Positions 25,701-36,850 of a stretch of DNA of 64,000 nucleotides are shown here, in pieces (within the stretch, counting starts at the first letter, position 1; every line of letters begins with the position of its first letter). The notes below the pieces were generated by a model. That model saw only the letters and a program-made list of their open reading frames with translations, was not told where the DNA came from and did not search any database. The DNA comes from Pteria penguin (taxonomy: Eukaryota; Mollusca; Bivalvia; Pterioida; Pteriidae), in the NCBI GenBank assembly GCA_035048485.1, contig CM068587.1, positions 48,049,996 through 48,113,995 on the forward strand, given 5' to 3'. A program made the position numbers and the translations under genes.

Positions 25701-28700
25701 TTTTCACAAAGTTAGATCCGATTTTGGTTGTTAGAAGTGGTGTGCGAATATCAATCTTTGCTCTGTACTTTTGGTTTTTCTTTGATGTTTCATCCCTTAA
25801 TCGCACTAAAAGATAATAAAATCTAATATGGAATCGCAAATTCTTCATGATCAAGGTTTTATTATATGGGATTTCATTTACTTTACTTAGTTAATTTTAT
25901 GACTAGTTTATAAAAGTGTCGTACCTAAAACTTTCATTGGTTTACTTGTAATTTGATCCATGGTAAAATCAAGTACTAGTGCTTTGCCATATTTAAACTC
26001 AGCTGAACCACCAAAGGCAACATAAGTTCTTGTTGGACTTCTTATCGATAGGAATGGTCTATGTCGGATTGACTTTTTGGTTTGATATGTCTGAAGGCTA
26101 GTCTCAAATGCATACTCCTTCTTCTTTTCGAAACTGATAGAAGCTTTCGCGGAAACAATTACTTTCTTGTTCATGAATGATACTGAAAATAATTAAATTA
26201 GTTTTACGTATTTCATTGTACACCGATGGTATTTACTAATGCAGTATATAATAATCAATTTTACCGTCATACAAAGCTGTAATAATATTTTTATTTTATA
26301 TACTACTTAAACTTTTTTTTATTCATACACGTATTACTTTGAAGAGTTTATGACATCTTTCATTGTTAGTAAAGAAAAAAGATTCATTTCAGAAATTTTT
26401 TGTATACAAAGTCATTATATGATTATATAACATTGACGTACCTTTAGTTACAATAGGTGTTTTTGAGATTCCTGTGAGTGTAAGTTCGCTGTCCAAGAGT
26501 TGTGAAGGGCGGTATTCAACCTCTCCTTTTAGTATGATTGCTTTCATCTTGGGAACAATTATTTCCACAAGGGGACTGTATATGAAGGAGTTACCCTTTC
26601 TTGACCTTGAGAGCTGGGCGTTGGCTTGATAAGTGGTGCTTCCGTCAATAGACATAATACCACCAACTTTCTTCATATCTTTTGTTGATACAATTTCTCC
26701 TGTTATCAAAAAAGACCACAATTTGTTTACATTTTTTTCATTCTCGCAAATCAAGTGTATGATTGCCAAATTAATAATAGAATCTTATGAAAAATTTCCA
26801 ACGTAATCCATATTCCTTCTTACCCTCATAACTTGCTTTTTTCCATGGTGAGATCATATTCATCTTCAGGGTCTTTTCAGCTTTCTCCAATACCATACTG
26901 GCTGATAATTGTCTGTCCACTTTAGATCCAGGTGTGTTGAAATAAACTTTCATGTTCATTTCTTTTCGGTTCTGCAAAAACATTTATAATGCAATGAATT
27001 TAAATAAATACTTATCTTACTCATAAAGAATATATTTTGAAATTAGATGAAACATAATACATCGCCGCTTTGATTCCACTCCAAGGAAACAATCAAATAC
27101 TCACATTGATGAGGTTAGTTTGCATCTTATATGACTTGTGGCTGTCACGTTTGAAAAGAGCAAGATCAAGTGAAACTGGTCCAGTAAATGGGAAATATGG
27201 AGCATCTGCCTTCAGAGACGCATTTGGAAACTGTAATTCACCACACAGTTCTAAACCAGTAATCTTTGCCATTCTGTTACCGGTACAAATTTCTTTCTTT
27301 TTTCTGTTGGCTGTAATCATTTTCTGTTCTTTTTCTGTTTCACGGTGAACGGTGAAAAAGGAAGACCTTAAAAAAGAAGGAATTTGATATCAAATGGTGC
27401 ATTCTGCTTATAATGTAAAATACGAAAGTAACTGGTGTCACATGACTATGGCACTGACAACAATGTACCACAGTGAACATAAATCTAAAAATAATAAGAA
27501 AAGTAACAATTGTATCAATAGGTTATGTGTTTCCCCAATAACTTTTAATCCTTACTTCACGTTGAGAATTTCTGTCTTGTCACTTGGTTCCCATTCGGCA
27601 CTAAACACTTGGTCATCTTTCAATGAAATTGCTCCTTTAAGTTGAGTACTAGTGTGAAGGGTTGATACCATTTTCATTCCACTCTTTGTGACGAAAGCAT
27701 CTACACTCATCATGCTTGAAATTTCTACTGCAGCACTGAAACATTTTGATGCATCATTGTTTTAATATTTTTGTGAATGCCTTAATGTACAAAATTTGTG
27801 TTTATCTTACTATCATACTGATAGAAATATCTTTTGAAATCATGTACCTTGGACGAATAAGTCCAGTCACCACTAAACTTCTTGGACTGGTTCCTAGCTT
27901 ACGGAGGTCGACCTTTCCAGAGGCTTTGAAATCCATTGTTGATGTTCCATTGACTTTCAGATTTACAGGGAAACCAGCAGATGTTGGAATAGTCAGACCA
28001 CTGTTCATAAACATCAAGTTCTGTGTAAAGCTATAATCATGATTTTTGGACAGACTAATGAGTAGCTCCAAGATATTGAAACCGTTTCCGCCAAGGATGT
28101 CTTTGGAACCACGGAAGCTGCTGTATCTGATATCATTTCCAAACATTCTTAAGTAGAGGGCCCCTTTGAGTTTATCCATTTCTGATGAAAACTGAAATCA
28201 TATACATGGACAAATTCTAAGCAAAGTATTATTGAAATGATTTAAAACTTCAATGCGTGTATTTTAATCAAATGTAGGAAATATATGCAGAAAAGCTGAA
28301 AACTAATTTTTATTCAGACCTGGTTGTCAATGTTGTTCATTTTCTTGGTATCGATGCCTTTTACAACTTGTTTGGTGGCTTCGTTGACAGCCCTTTCTGC
28401 AAAGTAACCATTTGGTCCAAAATATGTTTCGAGGAAGTATTCTAATCCTTCAATTCTCCCTCCAACTTCAAACAGATTGATGGACTGTCCGAAAAGATCC
28501 AACGTAAAGTTCGCCATCACGGACCTTGGAATGAAGGAATTGGAGGACCAAATCATGTTGCTTTCTACTGATGCGCCTGTGTTCAGTTTCTCCAAGAAAA
28601 GAGACCATTCGTAGTTTCTGGAAAATTTCCTATTGTCCATATTGAATTCTTTTTTCAGAGTTTCGTCTTCAAGAATAGATCGTATATCTTGTTTCAGTGG

Positions 28701-31700
28701 ATTAGATGTTTCCATGAGGTTTGTGAGATGTGACCAAACAAATGATCCGACCTGGTTCACCTCTTCCGATTCCAGTGCGGTCTTAACTGTCGTTATAACA
28801 GAGTCCGATGGACATTCCATAAGGGATAGGTATGCTACAATCCTCAGTTCAGAATCTATTTTCTGGTCCTGAAAAATTTGGCTAATCTCGCTTCTCTGTA
28901 AAACAAATTTAAATGAATTAACTGTAATTGTTTATTTAGGTGCATGTCCTTGGTGATTTGAGTCATACAGCTTAGTCAGATGTCTTCTGTTTTCTCTTTT
29001 AACTGTACATAAATGTGCTTTTAATTATCGTCATTTCTGTTAAAGTAAGGAATAGATGATACAATAAATATTTTGATATTGGTCTTACATCGATGTCACA
29101 GGAAGCTCTTCGGAATGCCTCAGCAGCAGCTACTCTAACCTCCATGGGGTTTTCCTTTCTATTCAGACAGGTTGTGATAGTTGGAAGTGCAGATGAAATG
29201 TAACCGGCGTTACCAAGTGCACGTAGAGTTATTACTACCTATAAATTGAAACAAAACGTTGTGTGTAGTCATATTCTCCTATACAGGTACTATGTACCTA
29301 GTTAATAACTTTTTACAACAATAAGTAATTTTTGAGTAAAGTATAACTTACAGTTTCGATATTGTTATCATCAACGTAACATCCATATCCAATTTTATTT
29401 TCCATTGTTGACACAATTTCTTTGACATCAAAGTCCATGTCGCATGAAGTTGTTTTGCAGTAATTATTCAGGAGTGAACTCACTGCGAGCATAGAATTCC
29501 CATTCTTTGTGACGATTGGCTATTGAAAAGATAGAAAATAGTATCATTACTTTTGTGTGTTTAGTAAAAATTTAGGAAAAACTCGCTTGAATAGCAGCTT
29601 AATTTATTTACAGCCATGTCTTTCATTTTATTTTTTCAATACTGCTCTCTTACCTTGATTTCGTTCAACATGTCTTTTGTTGGTCGTTGAATAAAGCTTA
29701 GAGTCGTAAGCCACATATCTGCTTCTGTTCCAGTGACTTCGTTATCATTGATCAATTTTACGAGCATGCGTAATGACGAACTTGTTTCAATCATTGGAAT
29801 TGCGTCAGTAAAGAATTTACTGTAATGCAATGGTCATATTATTACATTATTATTACATTTCAAAACATAGCAATAATATTTCCATTCTCAGTTTCTGTAA
29901 AATCATGATGTTTTATTGTGTCTCGCTATATTATATGTTTTTGATCCTATTGCTTTTGTAGTGAATGGAAAAGTTGACTCGTAAGCTGGTTAACTACGCT
30001 AATTAAGTGACGAATATCGCTTTAGTTGACTATTCTAAGTCGGCACTGAAACTACATAACACGTGAATATTTTGTGATATCATATCATTATTTTATTTGC
30101 TTTGCATTCGTAGCTACTTTTACGTATAGCTGAGTCAGTTATCTTCTTTTCTTTCGTCTATGTATTTACCTGACTTTGCTGTTGTTGTCGGAACAAAGAG
30201 ACCCTCTCTTTACAGTTTCATAAAGTGTTTCTAGTGTAGAACCATCAGCTGTTTTTAACAATGTGACAAGATCGGCGAAAAGGCGAGGAGTTTCAGGGCG
30301 AACATCTTCCTTCGTAGAGGAACATATTTCGACGAGTTTCTCTTCCACCTGTTTTCTTGTCGTCAATGTTTTTGTAGCATCATCTGTGTGCTCATATGTC
30401 ATGCTGGTTTTCCTGTTTACAGTTCCTACAAAGCCAGACATATAATTAAAAAATTAATGCAGTATACATTAATAGAAAAATACAGAGTCAATTTACTTAG
30501 TATAACATTATCTTGATTATTATGTATGTAATGAATCGATACGGAAGAAGGACATACTTGGATTGGAAACACCACTGCGTTCACTGACGTATGTTAAGGT
30601 CTGTTTGCTATTTGTCACTGCACCACTCGATTCGCGACTAAATGGTCTAAATATATGGCTTTCAGCACATGTTGAACTCTTCAGTATTCCAGCTTTACTA
30701 ATCTCTTGTTGACAATCATGAGAGCTTTTCATTATTGGTAACGATTGAATCTCCTGAAGATAAAAACTACTTTTATATTTCATGTATTACACATTGCTCA
30801 ATGAGAATTTTCATTTTCAAGTATGTTTGATATTCGAATTATAGCTGTGCAGTAATTTATTGACTTACGGATGACACGCTGTATGGTGTTCCCTGGAGAG
30901 CACTTTTCAATGAATGACGCTCGGTGCATCCTAACAGATTTTTGCTCTTTTTTACTGTTACGCTGTACCATCCATTCTGCTCTACAGTGTAATCAGCATC
31001 GCATGTCCCAGCAACATCAGTCTTGACAAAAACAAATAGAATAATGCATTAAAGTTGTATTTAAAAACACCCGCTTAGATATTATATTTCTATACATTAG
31101 CAACAGTTCGAAATTAATCTTTATTTAAGTTTTTCATCTATTTTACACCTCGGAATTTTTCAGTATTTCGGGGTTCACAACAGTTCCTTTTTGAAACTTC
31201 CACAATTTTGTATCTGTCCTTGGACTTTGAGAATGATTTACGGTTTGGTACTTCTTCGATCTTGACTTACTGAAAATAATCAATATAATACTACAATGAT
31301 TTATTACCTCCTTCACTTTTTGGTCAGCAGTCAAATCATCCATTGTGTTTTGCACCATAGATAGGATACCTTTCTTGATATTTAGCACCCAAGATCTCTC
31401 ACTGTCAGATGGGCAAAGAGAGTCTACACGGCCATCTTGAAAGGAAAATCGCAGTGGATGTTCTTCTATTGCTTGTTTGAATTCATTTGTGACTGCAGAG
31501 ATCAGGAAGTTTTGGGGAGAATTTGGGTCTCGTTCGTGGAGTGATACACTGTCCACCTGAATGAGAAAGTATGTGATTCAAAATAGTATGAATAATAAAG
31601 TACCGAATATCAATAAAATAATCTCATTTAAGCGATTGAAGACTATGTTAATACAATATCTGTACAGGTATTTTAATTATGTTCACTGGATTGGATTATA

Positions 31701-33120
31701 TGGAAAATGATTTTACCTTCAAAACCAAATCACATTTTGAGAGAACTTCCAGCTGGACCTTGGCTGACATCTTCAGTCCTGAGAGGCCCTCAGATGCACC
31801 TTGTAGGAGAGTTGTTGTGTCCACATCATAGTCAAATTCGTATGTTGTTCCTGGCTGGTATCCAAATTTGTTTGTTCCTACAGTAACATCAATATAAAAA
31901 TTAAAAATTAATTAGACGACATAGAATGTAATGCATATTTATAAACCAGTCAATATAAAAGACTTCGTTAAATTGCAGCATGAGATTAGAAAAAAATGGA
32001 TTAAATTATGATTTAATGCTTATAAATCAAGGATATATAATTTTTATCAGTATAGTTGATAATTAAAATAAAGATATCAAAAAGAAAGGAGAGGAATGGG
32101 TGCTAATGAGAACCTTAATATTTAACAATTTTTTTAACAATTACTATAGTGTACATTGCCAATGTGCCTATACATGTACTGTATATGCAATGCCAGTCAG
32201 ACAACATTTTCAAATTGTTTGTAATTGACACCTCTTACAACAATTTGACAACTGTATTATGCTTGGCAAAAGCAGATACGGCGTATATAAGTATAGATAG
32301 ATAGATAACGAGATAGATTACACCACTAAAGGAAACAATCATTGATGAAAGTAATAGTGCTCACCTGCGCATGTAGTTGAACAAGATTCTCTAATTGTTG
32401 GTACTGAAAACAAAAGAAGCACATGAAAGAAAAAAATCAGTGGAATAATATTGGGGGTTACAAAATTGATAAGTAAATGAGGGGGGTTTTTTTTCTTTTT
32501 ATCGCAGATAATGAGGTAAAAGTTAAAATGTAAAGTACTACTTTGGAAATATGTTAAATCTACCAATTTTCCCCCTAAGGGTACCGACAAATATATATCG
32601 TACGTAAAGAATTCTTAAAAGTAAATTATGATCTAAAATAAATTTATGTTTTATTATAACAAAAATCATATTTATTTGTATTGTATCTATTACTTGAGTG
32701 ATAAACTAAACGATCAACGTAGTCCACAGTCGGACAAGAAATTTTAACCACGGAGCAATCATGGAACCACGGAGGGTCAAAAGATGGGACTTGTATATGT
32801 ATATATCTCACTTAGATAATGTGATTGGGTGAGATCAAATCCTTCGGTTCATTTTTTTCCAACTCTTCTTGAACTTTATTACCATCCAATATACAAGTAA
32901 GATACATACAAATTACAATGAGCCAATAAGAAGACAAAAACAAATGAGCTATTCGTAACAAACACAAAAATATAATCAATAAATTAAGATGACATTATCA
33001 AATCAATAAATCAGAGGGGAAATAAAAACAAATAACACCTTTCGTTAATATTGATAGAATTAACGACTTACCTGCATATGTTCCGGCCACTAGGGCGAGA
33101 AGTAATAGTTTAGTCCCCAT
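10116..33120 (-). CDS. Large lipid transfer protein, apolipophorin/apoB-like, 31 exons
   Basis: Secreted lipoprotein scaffold that should carry lipids in the haemolymph. The coding exons, in transcription order, are: 33072-33120, 32365-32403, 31717-31877, 31308-31556, 31149-31265, 30869-31021, 30558-30753, 30170-30425, 29654-29819, 29352-29519, 29089-29238, 28320-28895, 27848-28191, 27556-27735, 27105-27366, 26824-26971, 26442-26699, 25925-26182, 25568-25805, 25179-25398, 14455-25050, 13572-13907, 13293-13455, 12990-13174, 12627-12871, 12168-12285, 11943-12051, 11599-11822, 11128-11476, 10597-10799, 10116-10406. All have GT donors and AG acceptors and compatible phases; the total is 17,007 nt, or 5,668 aa plus stop. 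The ATG was chosen because it starts a clean signal peptide (MGTKLLLLALVAGTYA) just downstream of a TATA box. The order LPD_N, DUF1943, DUF1081, beta repeats and vWD is that of invertebrate apolipophorins. The length exceeds insect apolipophorin (about 3,300) and also apoB-100. No clear furin site was seen. Confidence 0.9.
11128..13907 (-). CDS. LLTP C-terminal helical region, exons 22-29
   Basis: Eight exons (residues about 4929-5504) follow the beta array. Exons 22-23 still read as beta-strand lipid-binding sequence (TDFSLDTHKQSVNFQMNYDS). Exons 24-29 are charged and helical, with runs such as VSEELNAKYNAIRQSASEDL and FLNNKYDSLRSQLSDSKISE, like the amphipathic alpha clusters of apoB. Exon 29 ends in a proline-rich linker (SYIPDVSRIPSFRD) leading to the vWD domain. 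The block after the giant exon is thus finely split, in contrast to it. Confidence 0.8.
14455..25050 (-). CDS. LLTP giant exon 21: 3,532 codons of beta-strand repeats
   Basis: One uninterrupted 10,596-nt exon (residues about 1397-4928), between CTCTAG and GTATGT splice sites, encodes most of the protein. It is a long array of degenerate 40-50 residue units with a core like GSVxVKTPFxGFE, then a histidine/glycine segment such as ASFSHEGxLKxFxS, then a YGxKK turn. I counted about 27 TPF/TPL cores. Cysteine is rare. The most recent expansion is around 17.76-18.34 kb, where a 94-residue (282-bp) unit is duplicated almost intact. In apoB and apolipophorins such amphipathic beta strands form the lipid-contacting belt; I infer the same here. 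Many ORFs on the opposite strand are shadows of this exon. Confidence 0.88.
27105..31877 (-). CDS. LLTP N-terminal lipid-transfer module (LPD_N, DUF1943, DUF1081)
   Basis: Exons 3-15 cover residues of about 30-1022. LPD_N begins TYEFDYDVDTTTLLQGASEG, followed by NIKKGILSMVQ (exon 4) and TDVAGTCDADYTV (exon 6), both hallmarks of vitellogenin-type N-modules. Helical lipovitellin-like exons follow (for example VVITLRALGNAGYISSALP at 29238). Exon 12 carries NRKFSRNYEW and FIPRSVMANFTLDLFG, matching the DUF1943 region of apoB and apolipophorin. Exon 13 holds LRMFGNDIRYSS and exon 15 ELCGELQFPNASLKADAPYF, which belongs to the open beta-sheet domain. In the family this module binds lipid and the microsomal transfer machinery during particle assembly. 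Exon 5 is the least conserved and uses a TAAG acceptor four bases downstream of a CAG. Confidence 0.9.
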
Positions 33121-33185
33121 GATAGGGAGCTGCAGTACAATGTTAACGTCGCTTTGTATTAAACTAGAATGAGAGGTAGGCCCCC

Positions 33186-33193
33186 TATTTATA
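33186..33193 (-). promoter_or_regulatory. TATA box of the lipid transfer protein gene
   Basis: On the minus strand the sequence reads GGTATAAATAGGGGG, a textbook TATA box 66-73 nt upstream of the chosen ATG. Transcription should begin near 33160-33170, where a CTCATTC pyrimidine-rich initiator-like site lies, leaving a 5' UTR of about 40-50 nt. Confidence 0.75.
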
Positions 33194-34744
33194 CCATGTG
33201 ATAAAGGACAAAGTTTCATCAAATTTGGCAACATTTATTGCTGACTTCAGTTGACTTTTAGACCGGGTATCAATTGTGACATCTAAATTGCGCATCACAC
33301 TGATAAGATGGCAGTGTATAATCTGTCACAAATGTTTCTATATATAATTATGAAGTGGCACTGATAATAAGTTATAACAATATTGATAATTACTTTGTAA
33401 TTTGGTCATTTTCGTTTCAGGTGTAGTGTACGGACATGATTTATTTCAAGCTTTGTGACAGCATTTATTGAACTATACTCATTTTAATGATGAATGTGAT
33501 TGATAAGCAGGAAATATCTTCGAGCGTCTGTTTTCAAGTCTGTTTTATCCACGATCTGATACTACCCTTTTTACCCTATTACTGAACGTGTAAATATTTT
33601 AGCGCAATGAAATTATTTATATATATTTTTATTATCATTTTTCGACGTCACACCAGGATTGCTGCACCTGCATAATGCCAGCGTGCACAAAAATTTAGAC
33701 CTAAGCAATCTACCCACCTAGATACGGTGCCTCGACTTACAGTGTCATCCGAAAGCTAGACTCGGTGCCTCGACTTACAGTGTCATCCGAAAGACAGAAC
33801 ACCAGGATCCGTGAATCTCTCGGACACAACCCAAACACCAAACCAAGCCAGCTTACGGTACTCGTTGGGGACACTGAGTACTTCATTTATGCCAAGTTAT
33901 ATTAAAATCCTTCTATCTGTTCGAAGAATAAATCCACCATTGTTTCGTACATATAATGCATATAAAAGGGGGGGGGAGTTTTGTAGTTTTTCATTTTAAG
34001 TTTTATTTTTCGTTTAGTTTTGTTTCTGTTTTTGTTTTGGGGTTGTTTGCTTTGTTTTGTTTTGGGTTGGGGTTTTTTTTTGGGGGGGGGGAGTTTAAAG
34101 TATGGCTTTTACTCAGGTACATAAGTATTGAAATGCCCATGTGTACACGACTATATTTATGTATATTGCAATACAAGTATACCTAAGTAATGGACATGAA
34201 CAACTCAGCTGTAAAATAAAATTATCGATTACGATATGAAGGAAAGCGAATTAACATTCCACCTATATGTAGAAATCGTGTTATCGTGCAATAGCCTAGT
34301 ATCAACAAGATATCATATCTTTATAGATCTGGATATGGTGCGGTATGCAACAATGTGCGGTATGCCACATATGCTTAATAATCACCCTTGTACAGTGATC
34401 ACATCAGTGATGTAACCAATATCATTGGCTACAATATTAACATATATGTACAAGCTAGTATCTCAACCCTGGCAACTTTCAGTTGAATGATTGTACGTGT
34501 TGAAAAAAACTTTAAAACTATGCCCCTTACCACAGTAACAGTGTAGATAAGCAGAACGGGATTTACCGTTTCAATTTTATGTCAATTCAAGTGCCAGTCC
34601 GTCATAAAAGTTGGAATTGTTTTATGTTCTGGGTTTTGGGAGATTGTTTATTTCAATATTGTTTTGTTTTGGGTTTTCGAGGTGGGATTATTTTTATTTT
34701 GGAGGTTTTGCGGGATTGTCATGTTTGGGGGGGGGGGGGGGGGG
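33194..34744. other. Upstream flank of the lipoprotein gene, repeats and G-runs
   Basis: No gene was seen. The stretch carries a fragment of SINE family B (33661-33830) with a 38-bp tandem duplication (33725-33755 and 33763-33793), then poly-G tracts at about 33967, 34081-34091 and 34726-34744. Confidence 0.5.
33661..33850 (-). repeat. SINE family B fragment with internal 38-bp duplication
   Basis: The segment 'cctcgacttacagtgtcatc ... cgaaagacagaacacc' matches the reverse complement of the middle of the tRNA-derived SINEs at 60707 and 61143. The 31-nt core is present twice at a 38-bp offset. Confidence 0.55.
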
Positions 34745-36850
34745 TTAAGACCAAGACCTAGAGACTGAGCCTGACTCAGGTGTCGTTCTTACAGGCCCAA
34801 CCTAGAGTATGAACCTCCGACTCAGGAGCCAACTGTACATACCTCAACTATATCCTGGACCCACCAAAGAGCTTGAACTTCTGACTCCGGGATAAACCTT
34901 TCAGGGCATGAGTCTGAGCCTGAAACTAACTCAGGGGTCACCCATACTGGTCCAATCTAGAGCCTGATACTCTGAGTTAGGGGTTATCTGTATAGGACCT
35001 AACCTAGAACTTGACTTAGGGATCAACCTGACAGGTCAAGATTCTTAGCATAGGCCTGACTCGGGCATCATCCATACAGACCCATCCACATAGGCTCAAC
35101 CTAGAGTCTGAGCCTCTGACTCAGTAGCCAAATGCACATACCCCAACTAAGAATCTGAATGTCTAACTCAGAGGCCTCTGACTTATGGGATCATCTGTAC
35201 AGGCCCCAACCAAGGGCTCAAACATCTGACTCAGGGGTCAACCCTACAGGTCAAGAGCCTGAACCTAATTCAGGCATCGTCCATACAGGCTTAACAGAGT
35301 CTGAACCTCCGACTCGGGAGTAAACTGTACAGACCAAAATCCATATCCTACACCTCTGACCATGGGGTCAAAAGCAACTAACAAATAGTCTGAACGTCTT
35401 ACTCAGGGAACAATGGTACATGCCCAAACACAGACCCTGAGCCTATGGCTCAAGGTTATCCACAGGCCCCACAAAAGAGCTTGAACCTTTTACTCTGGGG
35501 TCAATCTTAAAGGACAAGAGCCTGAGCCTAACTCAGGGATCATCCATACAGGTTCAAACTAGAGCCTTAATATATGACTCAGGAGCCAACTGTAAAGGCC
35601 AAAAGCAGGAGTCAACAGTATGTGCCCAAACTTAGAGCCTGACTCAGGGGTCATCCATAAAGGCCCATCCTAGAGCCTGCAACTCTAAATATGGAATCAT
35701 CTGCACAAGCCTGAACCTAGAACCTCCAACACCTGCAACCTAGAGTCTGAACCTTTGACTCATGGCTCAACCATACAAGCTGCAACCTAGAGCCTGAACC
35801 TCTGACTCAGGGCTCAACCATACAAGCTGCAATTTAAAGCCTGAACCTCTGATTCAGGGCTCAACCATACAAGCTGCAAATTAAAGCCTGAACCTCTGAC
35901 TCAGGGCTCAACCATACAAGCTGCAACTTAAAGCCTGAACCTCTGACTCAGGGCTCAACCATACAAGCTGCAACCTAGGGTCTGAACCTCTGACTCATGG
36001 CTCACCTATACAAGCTGCAACCTAGACCCTGGACTTCTTACTCAGGGGTCATCCTTACAGGCCCAGTCTAGAATCTGAACCTGTGCCTATGGAGCCAACT
36101 GTACAGGCCCCAACTTACATCCTGAATCTCTGACATAGAGACCATCCATACCGGCCCTTACTTAGCACTTGAACACATTTGTATTTCGCAAGCCCAAACC
36201 AAGATCCTGAACATCCGAATCAGGAGTCAACTGTACAGGCCAAAACCAAGATCCTGAACATCTGACTCAGGGGTCAACTGTACAGGCCCAAATCAAGATC
36301 TTGAACATCTAACTCAGGGGTCAACTGTACAGGCCAAAACCAAGATCCTGAACATCTGACTCAAAGGTCAACTGTACAGGCCCAAACCAAGATCTTGAAC
36401 ATCCGACTCAGGGGTCAACTGTACAGGCCCAAAACCAAGATCCTGAACATCTGACTCAAGGGTCAACTGTACAGGCCCAAACCAAGATCTTGAACATCCG
36501 ACTCAGGGGTCTACTGTACAGGCCCAAAGCAAGATCCTGATCATCTGACTCAGGGGTCAACTGCACAGGCCCAAACCAAGATCCTGAACATCCAACTTTG
36601 GGGTCAACTGTACAGGCCCAAACCAAGATGCTGAACATCTGACTCAGGGGTCAACTGTATAGGCCTAAACCTAGATCATGATCATCTGACTCAGGGGTCA
36701 ACTGTTCAGGCCTAAACCTAGATCCTGAACATCCAACATTTGAACCTTTGACTCAGGGGTCAACGGTACATTCCCCAACCCAGAACTTGGACCTCTGACT
36801 CACAAATCATCCTTACAGGCCCCAACTTCAAGTCTGAACCTATGACAATG
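34745..36850. repeat. Minisatellite, about 47-bp unit, about 2.1 kb
   Basis: Roughly 44 copies of a 47-48 bp unit, with core 'ctgactcaggggtcaactgt' followed by 'acaggcccaaacc', fill the interval. Copies from 34,745 to 35,700 are diverged. A sub-family with 'ggctcaaccatacaagctgc' spans 35,760-36,010, and 36,180-36,720 is the most homogeneous. It begins directly after a 20-nt G run. ORFs across it are products of the repeat. Confidence 0.9.

Noticed and set aside
36456..36638. Minus-strand ORF with a repeated ILVWACTVDP-like peptide
   Set aside because: A direct product of the 47-bp minisatellite; no start, no domain.
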